Assembly: GCA_017303335.1 (NCBI GenBank)
Contig: JAFLBK010000001.1
Location: 563,001 to 627,000 of the forward strand
DNA: 64,000 nucleotides
Origin: Chitinophagales bacterium
GTDB lineage: Bacteria > Bacteroidota > Bacteroidia > Chitinophagales > Chitinophagaceae
Direction of reading: 5' to 3'
Part shown: piece by piece, positions 45,405 to 52,657 of the stretch
Layout of the letters: every line of letters begins with the position of its first letter
Position numbering within the stretch: the stretch's first letter is position 1
The notes under the pieces: generated by a model
Told to the model about the DNA's origin: nothing
The model's input: the letters and a program-made list of their open reading frames with translations, nothing else
Database searches by the model: none
Made by a program: the position numbers and the translations under genes

Positions 45405-46289
45405 ATGGCTACATCACAAACAGGCAGAAAATCCTTTTTCCAGCGCATCCGCGGCAAGGATGAGCCCATCAACGAGGAGATGTCGTTCATGGATCATGTG
45501 GAAGCCTTGCGCTGGCACCTGATGCGTGGTGTTATCGTATGGCTGGCGGCTGCCATCGGTATTTTTGTTTTTATCGACTGGATCTTCGACAATGTGATCT
45601 ATGCACCGGCACGCCCCTCGTTCGTTACCTATTCACTGCTGTGCAACTGGAGCCATAAACTCGGACTGGGTGATGCGCTGTGCATGCCGCCGGTTAATAT
45701 CCCCCTGCAGGGTAATACGGTGAGCGGCCCCTTCATGTCGGCCATCAATATTGCCATGGTAGGCGGAATCATTGTGGCCTTCCCCTATCTTTTCTGGGAA
45801 CTCTGGCGCTTCATAAAACCTGCCCTCTCCCCGAAAGAAGTTCGCTATGCACGGGGAAGCATCCTCTGGGTATCGCTCTGCTTTTTCATCGGGGCCGCCT
45901 TCGGTTATTTCCTGCTGGCGCCTTTTACGTTTAACTTCCTGGCCAATTTCACGCTGGGTACGGTGGGCGCTTACAAATACATGCCCACACTCGATGACTA
46001 CATCGACACCCTCAACAACATCATCCTTGGTTGCGGTATCGCTTTCGAGCTGCCCGTACTCGCTTACGTATTGGGTAAGATCGGACTTATCACCGCCGGT
46101 TTCCTGAAACGGTATCGCAAATATGCCTTTGTTATCATCCTCATTATCGCCGCCATCATCACCCCCTCACCCGACTGGAGCAGCCAAACGATCGTAGCGC
46201 TCCCCCTCCTGCTGCTGTACGAGATCAGCGTTGTCATCGTGGCCCGCATCGACAAACAGAAGGCCCGGGAAGAAAAGGAATGGAGTTAA
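45405..46289 (+). CDS. tatC: Sec-independent protein translocase TatC
   Basis: TatC is the receptor of the twin-arginine pathway for folded proteins. The 294-residue protein starts with MSFMDHVEALRWHLMRG, the conserved cytoplasmic E-L-R loop ahead of the first helix. It shows six membrane helices and PYLFWELWRFIKPALSPKEVRY, a signature loop with the key Glu residue. Near the end, AAIITPSPDWSSQTIVALPLLLLYEISV is recognisable in short pieces. Insertions in the first periplasmic loop make it longer than the E. coli protein, as in other Bacteroidota. tatA is not in the window. A candidate Tat substrate lies at 60227. Confidence 0.97.
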   Translation: MATSQTGRKSFFQRIRGKDEPINEEMSFMDHVEALRWHLMRGVIVWLAAAIGIFVFIDWIFDNVIYAPARPSFVTYSLLCNWSHKLGLGDALCMPPVNIPLQGNTVSGPFMSAINIAMVGGIIVAFPYLFWELWRFIKPALSPKEVRYARGSILWVSLCFFIGAAFGYFLLAPFTFNFLANFTLGTVGAYKYMPTLDDYIDTLNNIILGCGIAFELPVLAYVLGKIGLITAGFLKRYRKYAFVIILIIAAIITPSPDWSSQTIVALPLLLLYEISVVIVARIDKQKAREEKEWS

Positions 46290-46301
46290 TTCAATAAAAA
46301 T

Positions 46302-46379
46302 CGGGAATGAAGAATTAATAATTACGGCATGTAATCCCGTTCAGCGCATAATGCTTAATTTTGAGTTCTTAATTCATTA
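46302..46379. repeat. Imperfect A/T-rich inverted repeat before rpiB
   Basis: AATGAAGAATTAATAATTA (46306-46324) is imperfectly inverted in TTCTTAATTCATT (46367-46379), with a nested CGGGA/TCCCG pair. Such GAATTAAT-type elements recur in Bacteroidota intergenic DNA. The right arm contains the rpiB -7 box. Confidence 0.5.
46356..46363 (+). promoter_or_regulatory. Bacteroidota -7 box for rpiB
   Basis: TAATTTTG matches TAnnTTTG exactly, 18 bp before the rpiB ATG. Confidence 0.5.
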
Positions 46380-46381
46380 CC

Positions 46382-46831
46382 ATGTCTCCCTTCAATCTGA
46401 ACTTACCTGTTGCCATCGGTTGCGATCACGCCGGATTCGACTGCAAAGAAGATCTCATTTCGTTTCTCGAAGGAGAGGGCATTGTGTTTAAAGATTTCGG
46501 AACCTACAGCAAGGATTCGGTCGACTACCCGGATTTTGCCCATCCCGTCGCTTCCGCCGTTGAAAAAGGTGAAGCCGCTTTCGGAATTTTACTCTGCGGA
46601 AGCGCCAACGGTGTTGCCATCACGGCCAACAAGCACCAGGGCATCCGGGCCGCCATCTGCTGGGGCGAAGAACTGGCCGAACTGGCCCGCAAGCATAACG
46701 ACGCCAACATTCTTTGCATACCGGCCCGCTTTGTCCGCGACGGCGATGCCGAAAAGATGCTCGATATTTTCATGAACACCGCTTTCGAAGGCGGCCGCCA
46801 TGCCAACCGGGTGAAGAAGATAGCCTGTTAA
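46382..46831 (+). CDS. rpiB: Ribose-5-phosphate isomerase B
   Basis: RpiB interconverts ribose 5-phosphate and ribulose 5-phosphate in the pentose phosphate pathway. The 149-residue protein has the family motifs GCDHAGFDCKE (His for ring opening), DYPDFAHPVA, and ILLCGSANGVAITANKHQGIRA, where the Cys is the catalytic base of RpiB enzymes, and a closing ARKHNDANILCIPAR. Length is normal. Its promoter sits inside an A/T-rich inverted repeat. Confidence 0.96.
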   Translation: MSPFNLNLPVAIGCDHAGFDCKEDLISFLEGEGIVFKDFGTYSKDSVDYPDFAHPVASAVEKGEAAFGILLCGSANGVAITANKHQGIRAAICWGEELAELARKHNDANILCIPARFVRDGDAEKMLDIFMNTAFEGGRHANRVKKIAC

Positions 46832-46848
46832 GCCGGCTGATTTGAAGT

Positions 46849-46916
46849 TAGAAGTCTGTAGTTTGAGGATGATAAGGACCTTTGAACTTCCAACCTCAAA
46901 CATCAAACCTCAAACT
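46849..46916. repeat. Intergenic inverted/direct repeat of CCTCAAAC type
   Basis: AGTTTGAGG (46860-46868) is inverted as CCTCAAACT (46908-46916), and CCTCAAAC also occurs 14 bp earlier (46894-46901). The 170-bp gap between rpiB and the M28 peptidase otherwise shows only an A/T-rich promoter-like region. Confidence 0.5.
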
Positions 46917-47001
46917 TAAAATTGTATTCCCCGCCACTCATATAAAATCAACCACCGAATAACCCGATTTGGTTATTTTGCTCATTCAATAAAATCAAGA
47001 A

Positions 47002-48585
47002 ATGAAAAGACTCGCTCTATCTTTCTGCCTGGTGCTCGGCATCAGCGCAGCATTCGCCCAGAATGACCCGGCGGCTACCTATGCCGGCGAGATCACGGGT
47101 AAGAATCTCCAGAAACACCTTAGCATCATCGCCAGCGCCGAAATGGAAGGCCGTGAAACCGGTACCGAAGGTCAGCGCAAAGCGGCGGCCTATATCGAGG
47201 CTCAATTCAAAGCCATGGGACTTCAATCGGTTCCGGCGCTGAACGGTTACCAGCAATTTTATCCTCTCTACCAGGATAGTTTGCTGACCACTTCGTTAAC
47301 CGCCGGCGGCAAAGACGCCATTTTTGGCACCGATTTCATCGCACCGCTTAACGCCAACGAAACCGGCAAGTTCAAAGCAAAGAAACTGATCTTCATTGGC
47401 TATGGTATCGACGATAAACTGTACAGCGACTATACCAATGCGGATGTAAAAGGCAAAGTGGTTGTGTTCATGCTGGGTGAACCCAAGAAAGACGGCAAGT
47501 TCCTCATCAGCGGTACCACCCGCGGCAGCGAATGGAGTTTCCCCGGCATCAGTAAGAAACTGGCTACGGCCGCGGCCAAAGGCGCTGTTGGCGCACTGGT
47601 CATCAACCCGCAACAGGAATCATTCAACCAGCGTGCGGTTGACAACAGCAAAAAAACAGGCGTGTATTTTCCGCGTGCCAACGATGCGAAAATGATTAAC
47701 TACGCCCTGCTCTCACACGCATTCGCCCGCACTATTTTAGGAAACGATTTCGCCATCGATACCATCATCGCCACGGCCAAACGCGGCGAGATGCTTAAGA
47801 TCAACGGCTTTGAAAAGAAATATAAGACCAGTTTCAGTTTCGATAAATACCGCAACACCATCAACGCCAGCAACGTGGTAGGCATCATCGAAGGAACCGA
47901 TAAGAAAGACGAATACATCTTCCTCACCGGTCACTACGATCACCTGGGTATGCGCAATGGCAAGATCTATTACGGAGCCGATGACGATGGCAGCGGTACT
48001 GTAGCCGTGATCAACATGGCCGAAGCGTTCATGAAAGCAGCCAAAGAAGGATACCGCCCGAGAAGAACGATCGTGTTCATGACCGTAAGCGGTGAGGAAA
48101 AAGGCCTCTGGGGCAGCGAATACTACAGCGACCATCCTTTCTACCCGCTCGATAAAACCAGTGTGAACCTGAATACCGATATGGTGGGACGTATCGACAC
48201 CGAACGCAAGACGGCCGACAGCCTGAACTATGTTTACGTGATCGGACACGACAAGCTGAGCAGCGAACTGCCCATCATCAACGAAGGCGTGAATAACAAG
48301 TATACCCAACTGGTGCTCGATTATAAATTCGACGACCCGGCTGATCCGAACCGCATTTACTTCCGCAGCGACCATTATAATTTCGCCCGCAAGGGAGTGC
48401 CGATCTTATTCTTCTATGATGGTATGCTGAAATCCGATTATCACCAGCCTGGCGATACGGTTGACAAGATCTACTGGGACCTGTACGAAAAACGCGTTAA
48501 GATGATCTTCCACACCGCCTGGGAAATGGCGAACCGCGACAGCATGCTTAAACGTGATACGCCGCTGAATATGGGAAGCCGCTAA
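47002..48585 (+). CDS. Secreted M28-family metallopeptidase with PA domain
   Basis: The 527-residue protein has a signal peptide (MKRLALSFCLVLGISAAFAQ). M28 aminopeptidase ligands appear in order: GHYDHLG near residue 310, YGADDDGSGT, the catalytic SGEEKGLWGS, NLNTDMVG, and a final His in FRSDHYNFARKGVP. A PA-like insert (about 125-260) precedes the catalytic core. It probably releases amino acids from peptides in the periplasm or outside the cell. Its stop codon lies at the edge of the following inverted repeat. The second M28 protein in the window (53722) is distinct and shorter. Confidence 0.94.
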   Translation: MKRLALSFCLVLGISAAFAQNDPAATYAGEITGKNLQKHLSIIASAEMEGRETGTEGQRKAAAYIEAQFKAMGLQSVPALNGYQQFYPLYQDSLLTTSLTAGGKDAIFGTDFIAPLNANETGKFKAKKLIFIGYGIDDKLYSDYTNADVKGKVVVFMLGEPKKDGKFLISGTTRGSEWSFPGISKKLATAAAKGAVGALVINPQQESFNQRAVDNSKKTGVYFPRANDAKMINYALLSHAFARTILGNDFAIDTIIATAKRGEMLKINGFEKKYKTSFSFDKYRNTINASNVVGIIEGTDKKDEYIFLTGHYDHLGMRNGKIYYGADDDGSGTVAVINMAEAFMKAAKEGYRPRRTIVFMTVSGEEKGLWGSEYYSDHPFYPLDKTSVNLNTDMVGRIDTERKTADSLNYVYVIGHDKLSSELPIINEGVNNKYTQLVLDYKFDDPADPNRIYFRSDHYNFARKGVPILFFYDGMLKSDYHQPGDTVDKIYWDLYEKRVKMIFHTAWEMANRDSMLKRDTPLNMGSR

Positions 48586-48710
48586 CCCCCCATCCCCTGA
48601 AGGGGAGAATGAAATCATATATACAAACGAGAAAGCCGCTTACTAGTAAGCGGCTTTCTGTTTTTGAATGTCAAATAAACCCTCAGCACCCCTTCAGGGG
48701 ATGGGGGTTA
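48583..48710. repeat. Large inverted repeat spanning a convergent intergenic gap
   Basis: An arm of about 22 bp (48584-48605; CCATCCCCTGAAGGGG core) is inverted at 48689-48709, with one extra C in the left copy. The outer ends of the two arms overlap the stop codons of both flanking genes. A perfect 30-bp palindrome sits between the arms. Confidence 0.85.
48630..48665. terminator. Bidirectional terminator: perfect 30-bp palindrome
   Basis: AGAAAGCCGCTTAC and its complement meet at CTAG (48630-48659), followed by GTTTTT. It can terminate both the M28 gene and the convergent deoxyhypusine-synthase-like gene. Confidence 0.85.
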
Positions 48711-49682
48711 CCACCCGAGTATCCACGCGAAGATCAGCGGCGCCACGATCGTTGCGTCGCTCTCTACAATAAATTTGGGAGTATGAATATCCAGTTTGCC
48801 CCAGGTGATCTTTTCGTTGGGTACCGCACCGGAATAGGAACCGTACGATGTGGTTGAATCGCTGATCTGGCAGAAATAACTCCAGAACGGCACATCGTGC
48901 CATTCCAGGTCCTGGTACATCATCGGCACCACGCAGATCGGGAAGTCGCCGGCGATACCACCACCGATCTGGAAGAAGCCCACGCCCTTGCCGGACGAAT
49001 TGTTCCGGTACCAGTCGGCCAGCCACACCATATACTCGATACCGCTCTTCATGGTGCTTGCTTTAAGTTCATTTTTGATCACGTAAGAAGCGAAGATATT
49101 TCCCATGGTGCTGTCTTCCCATCCCGGAACCACGATCGGCAGGTTCTTTTGCGCCGCGGCCAGCATCCAGCTGTTCTTCGGGTCGATCTCGTAGTATTGC
49201 TCCAGGTCGCCGCTGAGCAGCATTTTGTACATATACTCGTGCGGGAAATAACGTTCGCCCTTATCATCGGCGTCTTTCCAAACCTTGTGAATATGTTTCT
49301 GCAGCCGGCGAAAGGCTTCTTCTTCGGGGATGCAGGTATCGGTAACACGGTTGTAATGATTTTCGAGCAGGTCCCATTCTTCCTGCGGACTCAGGTCACG
49401 GTAATTGGGAACACGCTTGTAATGGCTGTGCGCCACGAGGTTCATGATATCCTCTTCGAGGTTGGCGCCCGTGCAACTGATGATGCTCACCTTATCCTGG
49501 CGGATCATCTCGGCCAGGCTGAGGCCGAGTTCGGCGGTACTCATGGCGCCGGCAAGGGTGATCATCATTTTACCACCTTCATCCAGGTGCGTAACATATC
49601 CTTTGGCAGCATCCATCAGGGCCGCAGCGTTGAAGTGGCGGTAGTGATGCTCAATGTACTGGGAAACAGGTCCTTTGCTCAT
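48708..49682 (-). CDS. Deoxyhypusine synthase-family protein
   Basis: The 324-residue protein matches the deoxyhypusine synthase fold: an NAD-binding MITLAGAMSTAELGLSLAEMI segment, SCTGANLEED, and a C-terminal EKITWGKLD. In the eukaryotic enzyme the catalytic Lys lies in the equivalent SWGKI, so that Lys is kept here. Eukaryotes and archaea use this enzyme to modify eIF5A, which bacteria lack. Bacterial homologues may transfer the aminobutyl group to small amines or to another protein, but the substrate is not known to me. It is monocistronic, with a bidirectional terminator at its 3' end. Confidence 0.9.
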   Translation of the reverse strand: MSKGPVSQYIEHHYRHFNAAALMDAAKGYVTHLDEGGKMMITLAGAMSTAELGLSLAEMIRQDKVSIISCTGANLEEDIMNLVAHSHYKRVPNYRDLSPQEEWDLLENHYNRVTDTCIPEEEAFRRLQKHIHKVWKDADDKGERYFPHEYMYKMLLSGDLEQYYEIDPKNSWMLAAAQKNLPIVVPGWEDSTMGNIFASYVIKNELKASTMKSGIEYMVWLADWYRNNSSGKGVGFFQIGGGIAGDFPICVVPMMYQDLEWHDVPFWSYFCQISDSTTSYGSYSGAVPNEKITWGKLDIHTPKFIVESDATIVAPLIFAWILGW

Positions 49683-49690
49683 AATGTATT

Positions 49691-49713
49691 GTCACCCTGA
49701 GTTTACGAAGGGT
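49691..49713. repeat. Fragment of a CCCTGAG-type intergenic repeat
   Basis: CACCCTGAGTTTACGAAGGGT resembles the CACCCTGAG-(C/T)TT-CGAAGGGT repeat I recall from Bacteroidota intergenic DNA, with imperfect arms ACCCT/AGGGT. It lies 9 bp before the ATG of the deoxyhypusine-synthase-like gene, in its 5' leader. Confidence 0.4.
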
Positions 49714-49749
49714 ATCGGGGGCGAAGGTAGATTTTTTGGGGGATTTTAT

Positions 49750-49931
49750 AAGTAGAAATAGAACGAAATGAAATATCGTCAACGGCTGCTGCTTACAGCG
49801 CCAGCCGGATTAGTAAGGTATTGCCAACACCGGATTCACAGCAGTACCGTTGCTGAACAAAGCTGTACTGCAAACAGTAGCTGTTCTTGCTCTTACATTG
49901 CCCTGATAGCTACCAGGGCTTTTCATTTTTT
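49750..49931 (+). ncRNA. Candidate structured non-coding RNA
   Basis: Between two divergent genes a terminator (49900-49931) has no coding gene upstream of it on its strand. The preceding 130 bases can form a GGCTG/CAGCC stem at 49785-49806 and a perfect 7-bp GCAGTAC/GTACTGC stem (about 49842-49871). No good start-site box is visible, and a 97-codon ORF here looks unlike protein. It may be a small RNA or the leader of the hydrolase gene at 50058. The remaining gap (49932-50057) holds nothing recognisable. Confidence 0.35.
49900..49931 (+). terminator. Intrinsic terminator in the divergent gap
   Basis: GCCCTG (49900-49905) pairs with CAGGGC (49914-49919) and is followed by TTTTCATTTTTTG. On this strand there is no gene directly upstream. 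Confidence 0.7.
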
Positions 49932-50057
49932 GTCAAGCCGAAAAGAAAGAAATACTCCCACTCCTCCGCTCGTAAGGCCAATCTCCCCGTTCGGAACATT
50001 TGAGTTCTGTTGTTCCCGATCCTTCGTATCGTTGCCAATCACTAAAGGAAATCAGCC

Positions 50058-50900
50058 ATGAATGCAGTCTGTAAAAAACTCGTAGCCTTTTTGCTATTTG
50101 TCACAACCGTCAGCCTGTCTTACGGGCAAACGCAACCATCCATAAAATATGGCGACAACAAAGAGGCAGGCGGCTTTAAAAAAGTCAATGGCATACGCAT
50201 GTATTACGAGATCTACGGAACCGGGAGGCCTTTAATTTTCCTGCACGGTAACGGAGGTTCCATCAGGAGTGCAAGGGGTAAGATCGAATATTTCAAACAG
50301 TTCTACAGGGTGATCGCCATAGATAGCCGGGGGCACGGCAAATCGATCGACACCACCACAAAAGAACTCACGTATGTACAGATGGCTGACGACATCAGCG
50401 TGCTGCTCGACTCGCTGAACATCGACAGCGCATTTATTTCCGGCCAAAGCGACGGAGGTATCCTCGGCCTGTTGCTTGCCATCCATCACCCCAATAAGGT
50501 AGCCAGGCTGGCCACTTATGGCGCCAATATGTTCCCGGGAAAAAAGGCTGTGGTTGATGAAGTTGACGACCTCGTATTGGATACCCTGAAAGTAACCACA
50601 AACTTCAACACCCGGAGGCTTTATTCGTTAATGGCCTACCAGCCTCACATCACAGAGAAGGAACTGCAACAGATCAAATGCCCGGTACTGATCATGTCGG
50701 GCGACAGGGATGTCATCCGGCTGGAGCATTCTATTAAGCTGTTCAACAACATACCCAACTCAAATCTCTTCGTAATGCCGGGAGCCACACATTTCGGGTC
50801 GGTTGAAAAACCCGAACTATTCAACCTGGTATTAGCTGATTTTCTGAACCGTCCGTTTTCAAAAGTATCCACCGTTGACCTGATCACCGGTAAGCATTAA
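50058..50900 (+). CDS. Secreted alpha/beta hydrolase
   Basis: The 280-residue protein has a signal peptide (MNAVCKKLVAFLLFVTTVSLSYGQ) and a full alpha/beta-hydrolase core. The oxyanion segment is FLHGNGGS, the nucleophile elbow is SGQSDGGILGL (Ser near residue 140), the acid is in MSGDRDVI, and the catalytic His is in GATHFGS. DSRGHGKS is the typical second strand-loop. The lid region is small. Possible activities are esterase or lactonase; no substrate clue is nearby. Confidence 0.9.
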   Translation: MNAVCKKLVAFLLFVTTVSLSYGQTQPSIKYGDNKEAGGFKKVNGIRMYYEIYGTGRPLIFLHGNGGSIRSARGKIEYFKQFYRVIAIDSRGHGKSIDTTTKELTYVQMADDISVLLDSLNIDSAFISGQSDGGILGLLLAIHHPNKVARLATYGANMFPGKKAVVDEVDDLVLDTLKVTTNFNTRRLYSLMAYQPHITEKELQQIKCPVLIMSGDRDVIRLEHSIKLFNNIPNSNLFVMPGATHFGSVEKPELFNLVLADFLNRPFSKVSTVDLITGKH

Positions 50901-50967
50901 TTATCCCGGCCAGGGCGCTTGCATTTTTTTATTGTAACCAGTATCTTGTTTCAATAAACCCCAACAT

Positions 50968-51402
50968 ATGCCCGACAACTGGCCCATTCCTAAATTCCAA
51001 TTCCAGGTCATCATCGATGGCGAGCATACTTCGTTTACAGAAGTCACCGGGTTGAGCGCAGAGACCCAGGTGATCGAATACCGGCACGGCAACAGCCCGA
51101 CATTCTCTACCATTAAAATGCCCGGCATAGCGAAAAACGGGAATGTTACCCTGAAAAAAGGCGTGTTCGCAAAGGACAGCAAATTCTGGAGTTGGTACAA
51201 CGATATAAAAATGAATACGATCCGGCGAAAAGAAGTGGTCATTAACCTGCTTGATGAAAAGGGGGCCGTTGCCATGAGCTGGAAGCTCGCCAATGCCTGG
51301 CCAAGTAAATTAACCGGAACCGACCTGAAGGCCGATGGAAACGAAGTAGCGGTCGAATCGATCGAACTCGTTCACGAAGGAATCCTGATCGAAAACAAAT
51401 AA
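50968..51402 (+). CDS. Orphan tail-tube protein of contractile injection systems (gp19/Afp1-Pvc1-like)
   Basis: The 144-residue protein matches the T4 gp19-type tail-tube family as found in extracellular contractile injection systems. Conserved pieces are PIPKFQFQVIIDG, FTEVTGLSAETQVIEYRHG, KMPGIAKNGNVTLKKGVF, WKLANAWPSKLTGTDLKADG and the final ESIELVHEGI. In such systems this protein stacks as hexamers into the inner tube. No sheath, baseplate, spike or AAA+ ATPase gene accompanies it here, so it is either an orphan, a remnant, or serves a system encoded elsewhere. It ends 2 bp from the convergent kinase gene. Confidence 0.88.
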   Translation: MPDNWPIPKFQFQVIIDGEHTSFTEVTGLSAETQVIEYRHGNSPTFSTIKMPGIAKNGNVTLKKGVFAKDSKFWSWYNDIKMNTIRRKEVVINLLDEKGAVAMSWKLANAWPSKLTGTDLKADGNEVAVESIELVHEGILIENK

Positions 51403-51404
51403 CC

Positions 51405-52439
51405 TCAGTTTTTGCTGTTTTGTTTACGCACCAGCACCTGCATCTCGGAACCCTGCCCGATGGCTTGTGGCTCCCGCAGTACACCGTGGATGGAAGCTGC
51501 CCGCTCCCGGATACTCAGTAATCCTGCTTCTTTTTTTGCATGAGCCGTTGTAAAGCCGGCGCCGCTGTCGATAAAGCGGATGCGGATCGAATCCACCGCG
51601 TCTTCCATGCGGATGCGGATCGCACCCGCTTCACTGTGATCAAGCACATACAGTAAGGCATCCTGGCTGATGCGGAAAAAATCGACCTGCATTTCGTGGC
51701 TCAGTAATTTTTCATCGTAACCAGGTTCATATACGCAGGGAATATTATTGAGGATGGAGAACTCATTGCAGAGCCAGCCCATGGTGGTATGAAGGCCGAA
51801 ATCATCCAGCATCTGCGGACTGATGGCAAATGCCAGCCGCTGGATCGTTTTGATGAGTTGCCGGGAAATGGCCGAAGCGTGTTCAACGCGTTCCTTCACA
51901 TGCTGCGGAAGACCGGGCTCCTGGTCGGCCAGCCAGCCGATATCCATATTGATCACCGAAAGCAACTGCGCCAGTTCTTCGTGCAGTTCGTAGGCGATAT
52001 GCTTCTTATCCTTTTCAATGACCTTCTTGAAATGCGTGGCCAGGCTCTTGTATTTATTATACTCGTCCTCTACCTGTTTTTCAACCTCCTTGCGCAGGGT
52101 GATGTCTTTGGCGATGGCAAGCACATATTCATTTTCGGGCAGGTATACCGATGTCCACTCCAGCCACAACGTCTTTCCGTCTTTGGTCACATAGCGGTTG
52201 ACAAAATCATGCAGCACGTTACCACTAAAGAGCTCCTCCCTTCGTTCCCCTGTGCGTTCCACATCATCCGGGTGAATGAATGTAAAGATGTGATTGCTGT
52301 ATAATTCTTCTTCGCTGTAACCAAGTTTGCGCAGTACGGCCGGGTTCACCTTTTTCAGGTATCCGTCTTTACCGGCAATACAAACCAGGTGGGGCGTTAT
52401 TTCGAGGAAGGTCTTGAGGTCGATCGACAGATTTTCCAT
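51405..52439 (-). CDS. PAS-domain sensor kinase-like protein (HisKA_3 type, degenerate N box)
   Basis: The 344-residue protein has a PAS domain (about 8-120: GYSEEELYSNHIFTFIHPDD), a short coiled coil, a HisKA_3-type dimerisation segment with YELHEELAQLLSV near residue 155 (His and Gln kept) and an HATPase-like C-terminus. The G1 box is DSGAGF and the G2-like segment GLLSIRERAASIHG. The N-box position reads DALLYVLDHS: Tyr replaces the Asn that coordinates Mg-ATP. No membrane segment or response-regulator gene is present. It may be a weak or inactive kinase. Confidence 0.85.
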   Translation of the reverse strand: MENLSIDLKTFLEITPHLVCIAGKDGYLKKVNPAVLRKLGYSEEELYSNHIFTFIHPDDVERTGERREELFSGNVLHDFVNRYVTKDGKTLWLEWTSVYLPENEYVLAIAKDITLRKEVEKQVEDEYNKYKSLATHFKKVIEKDKKHIAYELHEELAQLLSVINMDIGWLADQEPGLPQHVKERVEHASAISRQLIKTIQRLAFAISPQMLDDFGLHTTMGWLCNEFSILNNIPCVYEPGYDEKLLSHEMQVDFFRISQDALLYVLDHSEAGAIRIRMEDAVDSIRIRFIDSGAGFTTAHAKKEAGLLSIRERAASIHGVLREPQAIGQGSEMQVLVRKQNSKN

Positions 52440-52657
52440 AGTACTGCTTGCCTACTGGTAAAACAGGCTTTTATCCGGGATTATTGTTGGGTATGCTTGA
52501 ACAATTGTCGCCAGGCGTATCGCCGCTGATGGTTTCAGTTCGTTCCCTAAAAATAGAGCAATTCAAAGAAAAAACGACAACTCATTCACATAACCGATTA
52601 AATACATACTTTTTGGAGCATATGTTCGTTATTACGGGCACTGAAAAACCCTATTTT

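Noticed and set aside
46231..46491. An 86-codon ORF bridging tatC and rpiB
   Set aside because: It overlaps both genes out of frame and reads through the A/T-rich inverted repeat; no protein-like features.
49768..50061. A 97-codon ORF ending at the start of the hydrolase gene
   Set aside because: The translation is Ser/Arg/Cys-rich without a fold-like pattern, and the region contains a terminator hairpin, so a structured RNA or plain intergenic DNA is more likely.
50968..51402. A prophage or complete contractile injection cluster around the tail-tube gene
   Set aside because: Both flanks are ordinary cellular genes; no sheath, baseplate, integrase, terminase or lysis genes were seen.
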